Made by a program: the position numbers and the translations under genes. A stretch of 64,000 nucleotides of DNA, from contig MNCI01033329.1 in assembly GCA_015680685.1 (NCBI GenBank), positions 71,731 through 135,730 on the forward strand, in the 5' to 3' direction. The notes beneath the pieces are model-generated. The model was given only the letters and a program-made list of their open reading frames with translations. It did not search any database and was not told where the DNA came from. This DNA comes from Gnetum montanum (lineage: Eukaryota > Streptophyta > Gnetopsida > Gnetales > Gnetaceae). Every line of letters starts with the position of its first letter. Within the stretch, counting starts at the first letter, position 1. Positions 22,896 through 34,369 of the stretch are shown one piece after another.

Positions 22896-23991
22896 TGGTA
22901 TAGGAAAACCTATTTTGATTTCCTTGTGCTTGTACTACAATTTTTTTGGAGGTTTTCATGCTTGGAGAATACCTAGACATGTGTGTTGTATTTTTGTGTG
23001 TGTTTTTGTGTTGAATTTTTATGATGAATATTCTTGGATGTTTTGGCATATTTTGAGGTGCTTTTGGCTTATTTTGATGAGTTTATGAGGTTCTAGGATC
23101 TATGGATACTTGTTACAAGACATCTAGAGGTTTCTGACATCAAAACAAGTATTTTTATTTTTGGCACCTTCAAGATAAATGTCTTCCCAAAAAGATAGAT
23201 GTCTCAAGTTCAAATGAGATGTCTACCAAAAATAGTAGATGTCTCTCCTAAGAGTAGGGCTTTTACAGATGACATCTTTTTAGAAAGATAGGTGTCTCCT
23301 CAAAGACATCTCCATTGAATTATAGAAATCTCCAATTCATGAAAGAATCTATCAAAAATAGTATATGTCTCTCTCAAGAGTAGGGTTTTCATAGAGGACA
23401 TCTACATGATACAAGAGACATCTATGTCAGCAAAGTAGAAAAGCTCTAACGTGGCATATTGATTGGGAAACATCCAAAAGACTCCAAATCCATGTGGGCA
23501 ACATCTAGGGAGGAAAATAGAAAGCTTCCTATGGTTTTGAATCTTTATAATTATGTATGCCTTCATCCATGAGAAGAGAGGAGAGCTCGTATGCAAGGAG
23601 CATTGTGCAAGAGAGATTTGATGAGCACATTGGGTGAGTGCAATAGGTGATTACAACTCCAAGATCAGCTTCTAGTATGTTACTCTATATGTTCTATTCT
23701 CTTTTATCTCACTTGTGAGTTGAGATCTTAGTCTTGAATTATGAAAGAGATTTCTCTTGTTTGTGTCTTTTGTTAAGAACAACCATTGTGTGATTATAGA
23801 GCCTCATGCTCTACAATGTTGTTTGAGTGTGATAGGGAATGCTTATGCATTGTGTAAACCCTATTGTAATCTTTGAATAATTTAATTTGAGATAGCTAGT
23901 TTTCTTGTTTTTCTATTAAATAAATTTATCTTGCATAATATCTAGATGTAGTGTGTTGAAGGTTATTTAATTGGGGAGTGAACCTGTTCCA
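22896..23991 (+). mobile_element. 5' LTR of C1
   Basis: It matches 28589-29685 along its length, for example in 'tgtgtgtttttgtgttgaatttttatgat' and 'catgagaagagaggagag'. It contains repeated AGATGTCT / AGACATCT words (23150-23410). A weak TATA-like TTTATAATTA lies at about 23544. Confidence 0.9.
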
Positions 23992-23998
23992 ACATTAT

Positions 23999-24011
23999 TA
24001 GTATGAAAGCC
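23999..24011 (+). promoter_or_regulatory. Primer-binding site of C1, initiator tRNA-Met type
   Basis: TAGTATGAAAGCC corresponds to the common TGGTATCAGAGCC site, with three changes. It lies seven bases after the LTR end. Confidence 0.8.
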
Positions 24012-24059
24012 TAGTTTTATTGTTGCTTGGATTTTGGTTGAAGATTTTGTCAGTTTTAG

Positions 24060-25140
24060 ATGGAAACCAAGAAGAAATAGGTGCAAGCTTTGAATTTTGA
24101 CATGGAGAGCATGAAGTTAGCCTTCCAGATGATGGTTGTTCATTTGGATTAAATTAATGCAAAGGTTCATAGGCAAGTTGATCCTAGGCATATCCAGACA
24201 TGTGGAGGTGAAGAGCATGTACGTTTAGTTGAAGAAGTCTCACAACTAGGTGGAGATGGAGTCAATGAAGAGGAGGGTCAATCCAACTATGAGAGTATAG
24301 GAAAACATTAGCCAAGGATTCTAATGGGAGGGAATCTTATTCCTCAAATAATAACTCCAAGGGCTCCGATGGTGCTCAATACTTCTTCAAGCAAGTGTGA
24401 TAATGAAGATGAGGCAAGGCTTGCTAGAGCATTCAGAAATGCTTCAAGACTTACATATGTACAATTGAAGACTTTCAATGGTATAAATAGCACCAATGCT
24501 TTTGCAAGTTGTCTAAAGACACTTCAGAACTATTTTCTCTTGGAAAAGGTACCAAATAACTTGAGGGTACCTATTGTTAAATCCAGATTAGAAGGTATGG
24601 CTTCTACATGGTGTTGAAAAGGAGTCCCAGGGTTATGAAAGATGAAATAGTCAACCTATCAAAGATTGGAGTGTCATGAAATACAAGTCGAAAAGGAGAT
24701 TTGAAAGTATTTTCAGAGATAAGAAACCATTATGAAGTTGAAATTTCTAAGGCAAGGTGACAAGGATGTCAAAGAATTTTACATCAAATTTGGTAATCTA
24801 TTCCATCACGCTAAGGCAAACTAGAAGGAGTATGAACATGATTTAATCTTTTGAGGAGGTCTCAGAATGATGTACCAGTAAGAGTTCTTCTTTTATGAGC
24901 CATAAATACTTGATGAGGTTTATGATTTAGCACTCAAAGCTAAGAAGAAATTAGGTGGATTTAGAAACATGAGCAAACAAAATTTTAAGAGGAAGGAGAA
25001 GGGATCCATATCTGAGAAGGAGACCAAACCCAAATTTGAAAACAAGGAGGGAAACCAAGATAAGAAGACTAAAGGAGGTGATGAAAAGGATAAAAATAGG
25101 AAACTTCACTTTACATGGAAGCCAATGGAAGAGATGTGTA
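24060..25140 (+). pseudogene. gag: Chromovirus gag (C1)
   Basis: The ATG at 24060 (METKKK) opens a frame that runs to the stop after SRLEGMASTW at 24617. It includes LKTFNGINSTNAFASCLKTLQNYF, the 'F.G......W...ME..F' type of capsid core. After that, frameshifts move the signal between frames. The Lys/Arg-rich part at about 24960-25120 resembles the basic linker ahead of the nucleocapsid. No intact CCHC knuckle is visible. Confidence 0.75.
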
Positions 25141-25144
25141 AATC

Positions 25145-25640
25145 ATGAAGGTGGAGGATACATCAAGCCAAGATCTTTATAGAGGTAATCCTAATGCTCC
25201 AGAAATTGACCACATTTCTAAATTAAATTCTTGTGCATTCATGAGGAATGTGAACATAGGAGACCATCTTGATAGGAAATTGTTGTCTCAAATTGGGGCT
25301 AGCTGTTTTATTAATGGGAAATGGATTTATATTTTGATTGATGGGGGAGACCAAGAAAATGTTATTTCTTATAAGGTAGTTACTAGGTTGGGTTTGGTAA
25401 CTAATCCTCATCCAAAACCCTATAAGGTGCATTGGTAATCTAAAGATTTTTCCAAAGAGGTAAGGGAACAAAGTACTTTGAAATTTTAAAATTAGAAGTT
25501 TTCATAATGTTGTGAGGTGTGATGTGCTTCCAATAGATTTTATTGATGTAATTCTTGCTATACCTTGGAATTTTGACAATGGTGCTTAGTTTGATGCAGA
25601 AAAATATGTGGAGTGTTGTAAGACCTGATGGAGTCCATGA
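25145..25640 (+). pseudogene. pro: Chromovirus protease (C1)
   Basis: The region IYILIDGGDQENVISYKVVTRLGL is the retropepsin active-site block; family members usually have IDGGS-CTNVAS. The catalytic Asp is kept, but the following residues have changed. Further down, in another frame, CDVLPIDFIDVILAIPWNFD corresponds to the ILLGRPW strand, with GRP decayed to AIP. At least one frameshift separates the two blocks. Confidence 0.8.
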
Positions 25641-25799
25641 TTTGATTCCTATGATAACTAAACAAGTGAGGCAAGAAATCTTATTTAATGCTTCCTTAAG
25701 CCTTCTAGGAGAGAGGCAATATAGTAAGGAACATGATGAAACCAATTTTGGAGTTTTTGTTATAACAATAGTTGCTACTAACGTTGATGATGTGCAACT

Positions 25800-26640
25800 T
25801 GAACTTCCTATAGGTGTGCTAGGATTGAAGGAGAAATTTTCCAAGGTGTTCAAGGGGGAATTGAATGGACTACCATTTATGAGGAATGTATAGCATTAGA
25901 TGGAATTCATTCCTAGTGCTACCATTCCAGACAAAGCATTAGAGGGTTGAACTATAAAGCAAAGTAGAGGGATTGCTTTCAAATGGCTTCGTCAGATAAT
26001 CCATTTCAACTAATGGTGCTACTACCAAAGAAGGACATCAATGAATGGAGGATGTGCATTGATTCCAAGGAAATGAAGAAGATAATAAGGAGGTGAAATT
26101 TTTCTATTCCAAGGATGAATGATATCATTTATGTCCTTACCAATGCTAAAATTTTTATCAAATTTGATTTGAAGAGAGGTTACCATCAAATTAGGATCAA
26201 GCATGGGTATGAGTGGAAGACAACTTTCAAAACATTGGATGGACTTTTTGAGTGGTTGGTAATTCCATTTTGGCTTGGGAATGGACCTACTACATTCATG
26301 AGGTTGATGCATGATGTATTGAAGGACTTGATTGGTAAGTGTTGTATTATAATTTTTGGCAATATTTTGATGTATAGCTCTAATGAGGAAGAGCACTTAG
26401 ATTATGTGAGGAGGCATAGTTGGTGATCAACATGAAGAAAAAATATTCGGAATATGTGATTTCTAAAAATAAAATTCACATGAAAGCTAACAAGGTGAAG
26501 GCTATAAGGGTTTTGCAAACTCCTAAGAATGTTGGAAAGGTAAGGTCATTCCTTAGTTTAGTAGGTTTTTATAGATGGTTCATAAAAAATCTTAGTGGCA
26601 TTTCATGGCCTATATTCTCTTTGTTGAAGAAAAATAAATA
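25800..26640 (+). pseudogene. rt: Chromovirus reverse transcriptase (C1)
   Basis: It begins with KFSKVFKGELNGLPFMRNV, the segment that precedes RT in this clade. It continues with KIFIKFDLKRGYHQIRI (the block with the first catalytic Asp) and ends with RSFLSLVGFYRWFIKNLSGI. The catalytic YxDD box reads IIFGNILMYS, so both Asp residues are gone. There are frameshifts near 26110 and 26420. It could not have been active in its present form. Confidence 0.87.
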
Positions 26641-26649
26641 ATTTAGGTG

Positions 26650-27110
26650 GGATAATAAAATGCAAGGGAGATTTGACTTGTTGAAAGAAAAGGTTACCAA
26701 TGAATTAGTTCTTGCAAATATAGATTTTTAGAAGCTTTTTCATGTGGAGGTGGATGCAAGTGGACTTACCATTGGTGTAGACCTATTGATTTAGTTTCTA
26801 AAAAATTAAATTAGTCAAGGAAAAAATATATCATATATGAGGAGCTTTATACTATTCTTCAAGCAATCAAGCATTAGAGACATTACTTATTGCCAAAAGA
26901 ATTCACTTTGATGATGGACCACAAAGCACTTCAATTTCTAAACTCACAAAAGAAGTTGAGTGGAAAGCACATGAAGTGGGCTGCATAGTTACAAGAGTTC
27001 AATTTTGTGTTGAAGCACAAAAGTGGAAAAGCTAATGTGTAGCTAATGCATTATCCATGGTGCATGTGGTAAATTTTAGTGTAGCTCATGTAAAAGGTAT
27101 GGGTGATTTT
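26650..27110 (+). pseudogene. rnh: RNase H (C1)
   Basis: Blocks in family order are VDASGLTIGVDLL (with the first Asp), a Tyr-rich YEELYTILQAIKH-like segment, TLMMDHKALQFLNSQKKLS and HMKWAAQLQEFNFVLKHKSGKAN, followed by NALSMV. Several TAG stops replace Gln. This is the usual Gypsy RNase H located between RT and integrase. Confidence 0.85.
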
Positions 27111-27169
27111 GCTTGTTTATATGAGCATGATGCTTAGTTTGGGTAGGTTTGGAGAAGCCTCAAAGAGCC

Positions 27170-28500
27170 ATTGATGAATAGGATAGACCAATGGAGGAAC
27201 TATCATATTCAAAATGATTTGTTATTTAAGAACAAAAAGGTATGTATTGCTAATTGTGATTTTAGAAAAAAAGGTTTTTTTCAAAAAGCATTGTAGTGGC
27301 ATGGCAGGTCACATGGGGAAGGATAAAACATTGGAACTTGTGGGTAGGAACTATTTTTGGCCTAATATGGCAACAAAAGTTTCAAAATTTATGAAAGAGT
27401 GCTTGATATGTTACAATTTCAAAGGAGGTAAAAGTGTGGATGGACATTATATGCCTTTACCAATTCATAAACTTCCATGGAAAAGTATGTTAATGAACTT
27501 TGTGAGTCTTATTCCGAAGATCAAGAGTGGGAATGATGTAATTTTTGTTGTTGTGGATAGGTTCTCCAAGATGGCACATTTTATTCCAAGAAAGAAGATA
27601 AGCAATGCCTCTCATGTTGCAAATTTATTTTTCTAGCATGTTGTGAAGTTACATGGTATTCCTTTGAATATTGTTAATGATAGAGACTCCAAGTTTAGAA
27701 GTCATTTTTGGAGGATCCTTTGGAAAATTTTAGGAACAAAGTTAAATTTTTCTAGTGCATATCATCCATTATCTGATGGCCAAATAGAGGTGGTGAATAA
27801 ATCCTTGCTAAAAATATTGATAGGTTTATGTGAAGGACAACTAAACAAGTGGAAAAACGTGTTGTAACATGATAAATTTTTGTATAATAATGATTTTCAT
27901 GTTGCTATTGGAAAAAGCCCATTTTAGGTGAACTATGGGTTTTTTCCAAAGATGGTAGACACTTTGAAGAACTTTGATGATGAACCTCAACTTAGTGTTG
28001 ATTTTGTGTAAGAGATGAGGGATCTCCATGCATAAGTAAAATCAAATCTTGAGAAGAAGTTTGAAGAGAGAATCCTCAAGAGGAATGAGGGGAAGTAGAA
28101 GCTTAATTTTATTATTAATGACTTGGTTTTGGGGCATTTGAAGAAGAAGATATTGAGAGGTGTTAACTTTTCAAAATTGAAAGCTATGAAGATTCAGCAT
28201 TTCAAAATCAAGGGTAGAATTAATGATAATTATTTTGAGATTGATTTACAAAATGTTTTTGGTATGTATTTTATGCTTAATGTTTCAAATATTGTGCACT
28301 ATCATGGATCAGCTATTGAGAAGACCATACAGGGAAGCGTCAATGAGTTGAAGGGGGCTATTAATTAGTCAAAGCCTTTAATGGAGCAGAAGGAAATCAT
28401 TCTCAACTAAAGAAAATTTTCTAGGACTCAACGAGTGAAGAGGCATGAATATTGATCCAATGAAAGGATAAATACATTGATAATGTTGTATGGATCCATG
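27170..28500 (+). pseudogene. int: Integrase with degenerate chromodomain-like end (C1)
   Basis: The zinc-binding part is GMAGHMGKDKT...CLICYNFKGGK (H-H-C-C). In the core, the first catalytic Asp is Asn (LMNFVSLIP), the second is kept (IVNDRDSKFR) and the Glu is kept (GQIEVVNKS). The C-terminal region (28120-28380) carries NDLVLGHLKKK. After a stop, KEIILNQRKFSRTQRVKRHEY looks like the start of a chromodomain, with the WK..P....TWE half lost. Confidence 0.87.
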
Positions 28501-28566
28501 AGACCAAACTTGTTGAGTGGTGGATCACTTCTACCCCTAGTCCCTTGTTCACATGAGTTCACTTTT

Positions 28567-28584
28567 TGAAGGGTGGGAGAGCTA
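28567..28584 (+). promoter_or_regulatory. Polypurine tract of C1
   Basis: GAAGGGTGGGAGAGCTAG lies directly before the 3' LTR start. Confidence 0.7.
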
Positions 28585-28588
28585 GTTT

Positions 28589-29685
28589 TGGAAAACCTCT
28601 TCTGATTCCCTTGTATTTTTCCTACAAGTTGTTTTTGAAGGTTTTGATTCTTGATGAAGATCTAGGCATGTGTGTCCCATTTGTGTGTGTGTTTTTGTGT
28701 TGAATTTTTATGATCAAGATTCATGGATATTTTGGAATGTTTAGACTTGTTTTTGGCTTATTTTTATGAGTTTAGGAGGTTCCATGGTCTATGAGGACTT
28801 TTTGGAAGGCATTCAAAGGCTTTCAACATCAAACCAAGCATTTTATTTTTGGCACCTTCAAGATAGACGTCTTCCTTGAAGTAGAGACATCTCTAGTTCA
28901 AAGGAGATGTCTACCAAAAATAGTAGGTGTCTCTCGTAAGAGCAAGGTTTTCACAAAAGATGTCTCCTCAGAAAGATAGATGTCTCCTCAAAGAAGTATC
29001 CTCTGAAGTGTATACATCTCTACTCCATAGAAGACATCTACCAAAAATAGTAGACATTTCTATCTAGAGTAGGAATTTCATAGAAGACATCTACATGATA
29101 CAAGAGATGTTTATATCAATGAAGAAGAAAAGATCTGATGTGGCATATCAATTGGGAAACATCCAAAATACTCCATATGCATGTGGAAAACATCTAGGGA
29201 GGCAAATAGAAATCTTTCTTAGGTTTTGAATCTTTATAATCATGTATGCCTTAATCCATGAGAAGAGAGGAGAGTTGGTATTCAAGGAGAACTAAGTAAG
29301 AGAGATTAGATGAGCACATTATGTGAGTGCAATAGGTGATTGCAACTTTAATATTAGCATGTGATGTGTTAATCTATGTGTTCTATTCTCTTGTATCTCA
29401 CATGTGAGTTGAGATCTTAGTCCCAAGTTGTGAGAAAGATTTATCTTGGTTGTGTATTGCATTGAGAAAAACCAATATGTGATTATAGAATCTCATGCTC
29501 TACAATTTTGTTTGAGTGTGATAGGTTTATAGATGCTTGTGGGCAGTGCAAACCCTATTTTAATCTTCAAATAATTTAATTGAAGATAGCTAGTTTTCTT
29601 GTTTTTCTAGAAAATAAATTTGTCTTGCATAATATATGGATTTAGTGCATTAAAGGTGATTTAATTGTGGAGTGAACTTGCTCTA
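28589..29685 (+). mobile_element. 3' LTR of C1
   Basis: A 1097-base match to the 5' LTR. The last base pair is TA where the 5' copy has CA. It is followed by AAATT, one change from the GAATT in front of the 5' LTR. Confidence 0.88.
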
Positions 29686-29690
29686 AAATT

Positions 29691-30660
29691 TCACAAGACT
29701 TTATAAGACATTACATAGTTTTATTAACAAAATGAGTTTCTTGATTACTAATTAAGACTCTAGGCATGCCAAACCCTATTAGAACATGTTCATAACGAAA
29801 GGATATTAATAATTTTATGTCATTAGTTATGGTAGCCTTTGCTTCAACCCATTTAGTAACATAATCAATACAAACTAGAACGTAGTAGTTTCCTTGTGAT
29901 GGAATAGATGGTCCTAAGAAATCAATCCCTAACACATTAAAGGGTTTAGAAACTAAGATAGGTTGTTGAGGCATTTCTTGTCTTTTCTAAAGTAACCCAA
30001 ACTATTGGCAATAGTCACAAGATTTGGCAAATACACATGTAGCTTTAAATAGAGTTGGCCAATAAAATCAATTAGTTAATACTTTTATTCCTATATGCTT
30101 GTCATAAAAATGTCTTCTACTAAAATCATCATGACATAATCTAAGTATTGATTGTTGTTCCCATTTAAAAATACAACTGTAAGAGATATTATCTATACAT
30201 TTTTTATATAGATAAGGTTCACTTCATATGTACTTATTCACCCTCTTTAAGAAAATTGATTTTTCATTATTTTTCCAATGAGATGGGGTGTTTAAAGTTA
30301 CTAAATATTTTGCAATTTTAGGATAGCATGCTTCTTTCTGTTGCAAATGAAAAAGGTTTTCATCTAGAAATTTATCATTAAGAAAGCTTGGGATTCTAGA
30401 CTCTTTTGGTAAGGCTAATTATGAAAGATTATCAGCTACTACCTTTTCTTATCATTTCTTATCAAGAATTTTCATGTCAAACTCTTAGAGTAAGAGACAC
30501 CATCACATTATTCTTGAATTTTTTATTTTCTCTATGGCCAAAACCATAATAGTTAACTGATCCATATATACTTGAGTTTTATAGCCTACAAGATAGTGTC
30601 AAAATTTATTTAAAGCATATACTATTGATAGTAGTTATTTTTTAGTATTGTATAATTAAT
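29691..30660 (-). pseudogene. int: Athila-like RNase H and integrase N-terminal part (A2)
   Basis: On the minus strand, from 30660, there is an RNase H end (LLSIVYALNKF, YLVGYKTQVYMDQLTI), then a spacer containing ADNLS and LALPKES. The integrase zinc domain follows (LCHDDFSRRHF ... WPTLFKATCVFAKSCDYCQ). The core has MPQQPILVSKPFNVLGIDFLGP with the first Asp kept, WVEAKA, and FGMPRVLISNQETHF, where the second catalytic Asp is Asn. The wording is typical of the Athila lineage. The frame continues in 22300-22890 across C1. Upstream of 30660 the polymerase signal stops, next to G1. Confidence 0.87.
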
Positions 30661-30789
30661 TTGAGCAATGTCTAAGCATTTGGAAATTAGTGTGCAAAAG
30701 GCCTATTTATGCTTCTTAATGTACCTCATGAAATATAAAATGAAGAGATCTCCTTATTAGAACAAGTTATGGTAAGTGACCTCAACCCA
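30661..30789. other. Junction between A2 and G1
   Basis: The minus-strand polymerase signal of A2 ends here and a plus-strand Gypsy signal starts. No LTR end or duplicated target is visible, so this is probably a deletion breakpoint. Confidence 0.45.
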
Positions 30790-32430
30790 CACAACACTCG
30801 CTATCATAGACTTAGGGACATTATGAACAACACATAACAACAAACTAGGAATGATCTTTATACTCCTTTAAACAGAAGAGTTCCTAGTCAAAATAGTCAA
30901 AAAAACCAAACTAGGCCATCCCAAGTAAACATCCCATAATGGCCAAGCTCCCATTATCTACCTAGGAGAGCCCCACCTGAACATAAAACCAAAGATGTAC
31001 ATAAGACTTATGATTTTTTTGAGGATTTGAAAAGAGTGAAAGAAAAAATTTCAATGTATAATCTCCTACACTTTAATGAAATGAAAGAGGTGATTCAAAA
31101 TAATATTCACATGCTCGTAATAGAAAAAGAAAAATTCCAAATCCTTGAAAGGAAGTTCTCTTTGTAGAAAGTCCTAACACACTATCAATATAGAACACAA
31201 ATAATTCCATGTCAAGTAAGAAAGATTAATCTCCTTTCCTAACGATATTAATTATTTTAGGAAAGAATGTTCATAATTGTTTGATGGATTCTAGAGTAAT
31301 TGTTAGTGTCATGGAACTTGAGGTATGTAAGACTTTAGAAGCACAAATGATACCACAAATGAAAAGTGTAAACCAACTCGATGGATCCAACATACCTATA
31401 CTAGGATCATTAAAAGGAGTGAAAGTACAACTTAAATAATACCTTACATTTACATGTTACACAAATATCTTAGTAGTTGATATGTCATCCACTTATGGTG
31501 TGGTCATATCTAGGACTTTTGGAGCCAAGTTTGGGGGCTTCTTTAGGTCATATTTCTCAGAACTATTAATCCCTATCAAAGAAAAATCTAAATACATGCT
31601 CATACCAAGAGAGCCTTTGTACAAATAAGTAATTACAACCTTTGCTTAGAAAAATTAATCTTGGAAAAATCAAAACACTAATATTTATGTTGAAGTTATT
31701 GAGGTTAAGCATAGCAAACATGTTATAAATGGCCACATGAATGAAATTACAAAAAAAAAAAATCCTTTTCCTCATATAGATTCCAACCAACCCTATCAAA
31801 CTTTTAGAGAATGTGAGGAAATCTATGAAGATACTTTACCTCATAATCAACTTAATGGAAAGGGATTCCTTTTGGATGAGCCACCACCTTTAGAGGAGGA
31901 CAGAAATATAAATGAGATCCTATCCCTTAAAATAATAGAAGGTCCACCAAATTTTGATGACATATCCATGGAACATGTCCCTAGAGAAGTTTTATTCAAT
32001 GATCTACAATAACTTAGACATGTTAGACCTAAGATTGGAACTTATATGAAAGGAGAACTTGATGAACTTCTAGGATCTAAAATTATTCATCTTGTGAAAC
32101 ATTTAAATTTAGTGCCTAATAGAAAATGAATAATAAAAATAAGGTTATGTCTCAATATTTGTAATCTTAATCATCAAAATATTATTAAAAGATGGTTTGA
32201 AAAGAAACATTTAGGTGGAGCCTTTAAAATAGGAGATCTAGTACTAAAATGAGATAGAGCATTTGGTTGAACCAGTCCTCAAAATAAGTTTTCCCCTATG
32301 TGCTTAAGCCTATTTTGAGTTATAGATGTTGTTGGGCCCATGTGTACAAAATTGCTAACGTGTAAGGACATAAGTTACATAAGAACTTTGTTGCATTTCA
32401 TCTAAAGCATTTCTACTCAAGTGCCCCACG
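30790..32430 (+). pseudogene. Ty3/Gypsy remnant G1: gag end, protease, integrase tail
   Basis: A gag/linker part (30990-31170) reads TYDFFEDLKRVKEKISMYNLLHF. The protease block at 31260-31440 reads NCLMDSRVIVSVMELEVCKTL, where relatives have DSGAS for DSRVI, then VNQLDGSNIPILGSLKGV. The segment SSTYGVVISRTFGAKFGG (31480-31550) is the usual 'YGVLLSRDWSAKLGGY' of this group. The open frame 31737-32012 is the acidic linker before RT. RT, RNase H and most of integrase are missing: at 32187 the sequence jumps to an integrase C-terminus (RWFEKKHLGGAFKIGDLVLK). It is an internally deleted, chimeric remnant. Confidence 0.78.
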
Positions 32431-33505
32431 TGGACACCTACTAGATTCTTAGTAGCATATTTTCTTTCCCTTAACCATGCATTTAATTTGTATATAGCTA
32501 AATTTTAATATTTTCTTTTCATTTCCATCATCTCTTTCTTAGCATATTAGTTTTGTTTGATTTTTACTTTTCACATGATTTTAGTAATCATTATGGTTGT
32601 TTGAGTTACTATGTGTTCGATCATCATAACATCATTAGAGAATAATATAAGCATAATGCTATATATAATATTTCTTATTAGTATCTCCTTTATATGGTAT
32701 TTCAATATTACTATGATTCTTCCCAGTCCATTTCAAGGTTTTAGTTTATTAGTATGTTGGATTATGGAGCATGGGATTTATGCTACCTTATCATGTAATC
32801 ATCATGATCATGTAAGTGAGGATATGTGACATTAGAGAATGGTTAGCCATAATCACTAGGTGACCTTGGAAAATTCCAATTTTCCTCTCATAAGCCCTAG
32901 CCCTTAGGTATGATGATCAACAAGGTGAAGTGTGTTCATATCCACTTGAGAGCCCTAAGCCACCCAAGAGACCTACTATGATTCCATCAAATTGTAATTA
33001 AAGGCATACACACAAGGGTTGAACTACATCATGGGAAAGGTTTTGAAAGGACCATGCTCCTTGGTAGTGTGGCTCATTAGCTAGACTCATGCTAGAATTC
33101 CTACCTTAAGAATGAAGTACACCATGAAGAAATTTTCCTAAAAAAGGAAGAAAAAATAAAAAAAATGAGGATCATGTTCATTGGAAATGTAATAAGTTTT
33201 TGAGTGTTATGGGGTTTGGCAACAGTCCTCACCCTAATCTCCATGTCCCCTTTGGAACCTATTTTCTTAAAATTCAAAGAAAAAATGAACAAAAGAAAAT
33301 AATTGCTTTTTCATCCATTCCATTTCAAAATGTCAAGAAAAAAGAGTCCCAGGGAAAAATCTGAAAGTTGTGGCTAGACATGATCTAACATGAGCTTTTC
33401 CTCCTCATTAAGTTTGGCATAAGTCTCATGCTCAAAGTAGCTCACATCCTTTTTACTTTTACCTTGTGTGAAGATTGGGAATGTGATCTTAGTTATATTT
33501 TAATT

Positions 33506-33530
33506 ACACACACACACACACACACACACA
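33506..33530. repeat. (AC)n microsatellite
   Basis: About twelve AC units without interruption. Confidence 0.98.
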
Positions 33531-34369
33531 TCTATGTAGTTATTATAGTGATTTATATTTTGGTCTTAATAAAATAAGATGGCATGGTAAGGATGGGCCA
33601 CATCTATTTCTCTCTTGATGATATGCTTATTTAATCATGTTTTGATCAATATAATTTAGTTGCAAATTTTAATTTCTCTATTTTATGATCTTTTTAATCA
33701 TCTATCTATTGAATCTCCTTATTTTAAAGTTTCTATGGTTTTACTATCCTTGAACTTGCATGTAATTAAAGTTTGGAAGCTAGGTGTTAAGGCCAACATC
33801 ACCCATGCTAAGCACAAGGGCATGATTGATAATGTTTGATCCCATGACAATTAAGAATTCTTGAGTTTAAAACCAATACAAATTATTTTCTTAGATGTAG
33901 TCAATTCACCTATGTATCATTTGCCATTAAATTTAACATCATGATTTGTGAAAACTCATTTATTATTATTATTAAATACTAGTTCTGAGTGGTTAAGAAA
34001 GAATGTATGTGGATAAAAAATAATCACTAGATGACTTCTATCCTTAGGCATCGTGAAGGTGGTGGACAACATGGCAGTCCTCGATGATACAGAAGTTACA
34101 TAATGGCTTGGGTGGTTGACATAACCATCATAATAATGGTGAGAGTCACATAATGGCTTGGGTGGTGGAGACATGGTGGTGGTCATGGTGGGTAGTTATG
34201 GTAGTTGTAACTGATGTGGAATGTCGGCATTCATGGTGAGTGTTATGTGAGTGGACATTTAGACCGGTGTGGGAGCAGCTATAAGGGTGGTGAAGCAAGC
34301 CACAACCAAAAATCATAAGTCTTGGAGCCTCCCATTTCATAGATCCTAGAGACTCAGCAAGGAGTAAAC

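Larger units (their letters stand above)
22896..29685 (+). mobile_element. Chromovirus-type Ty3/Gypsy element C1
   Basis: LTRs of 1096 and 1097 bases (TG...CA/TA) enclose a tRNA-Met-type primer site, gag, protease, reverse transcriptase, RNase H, integrase and a chromodomain-like C-terminus, all on the plus strand. The flanking five bases are GAATT (22891-22895) and AAATT (29686-29690). The insertion sits inside the A2 integrase, and the target duplication is confirmed by frame restoration. By eye the two LTRs differ at many positions, so the insertion is old. All ORFs are broken. Confidence 0.9.
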
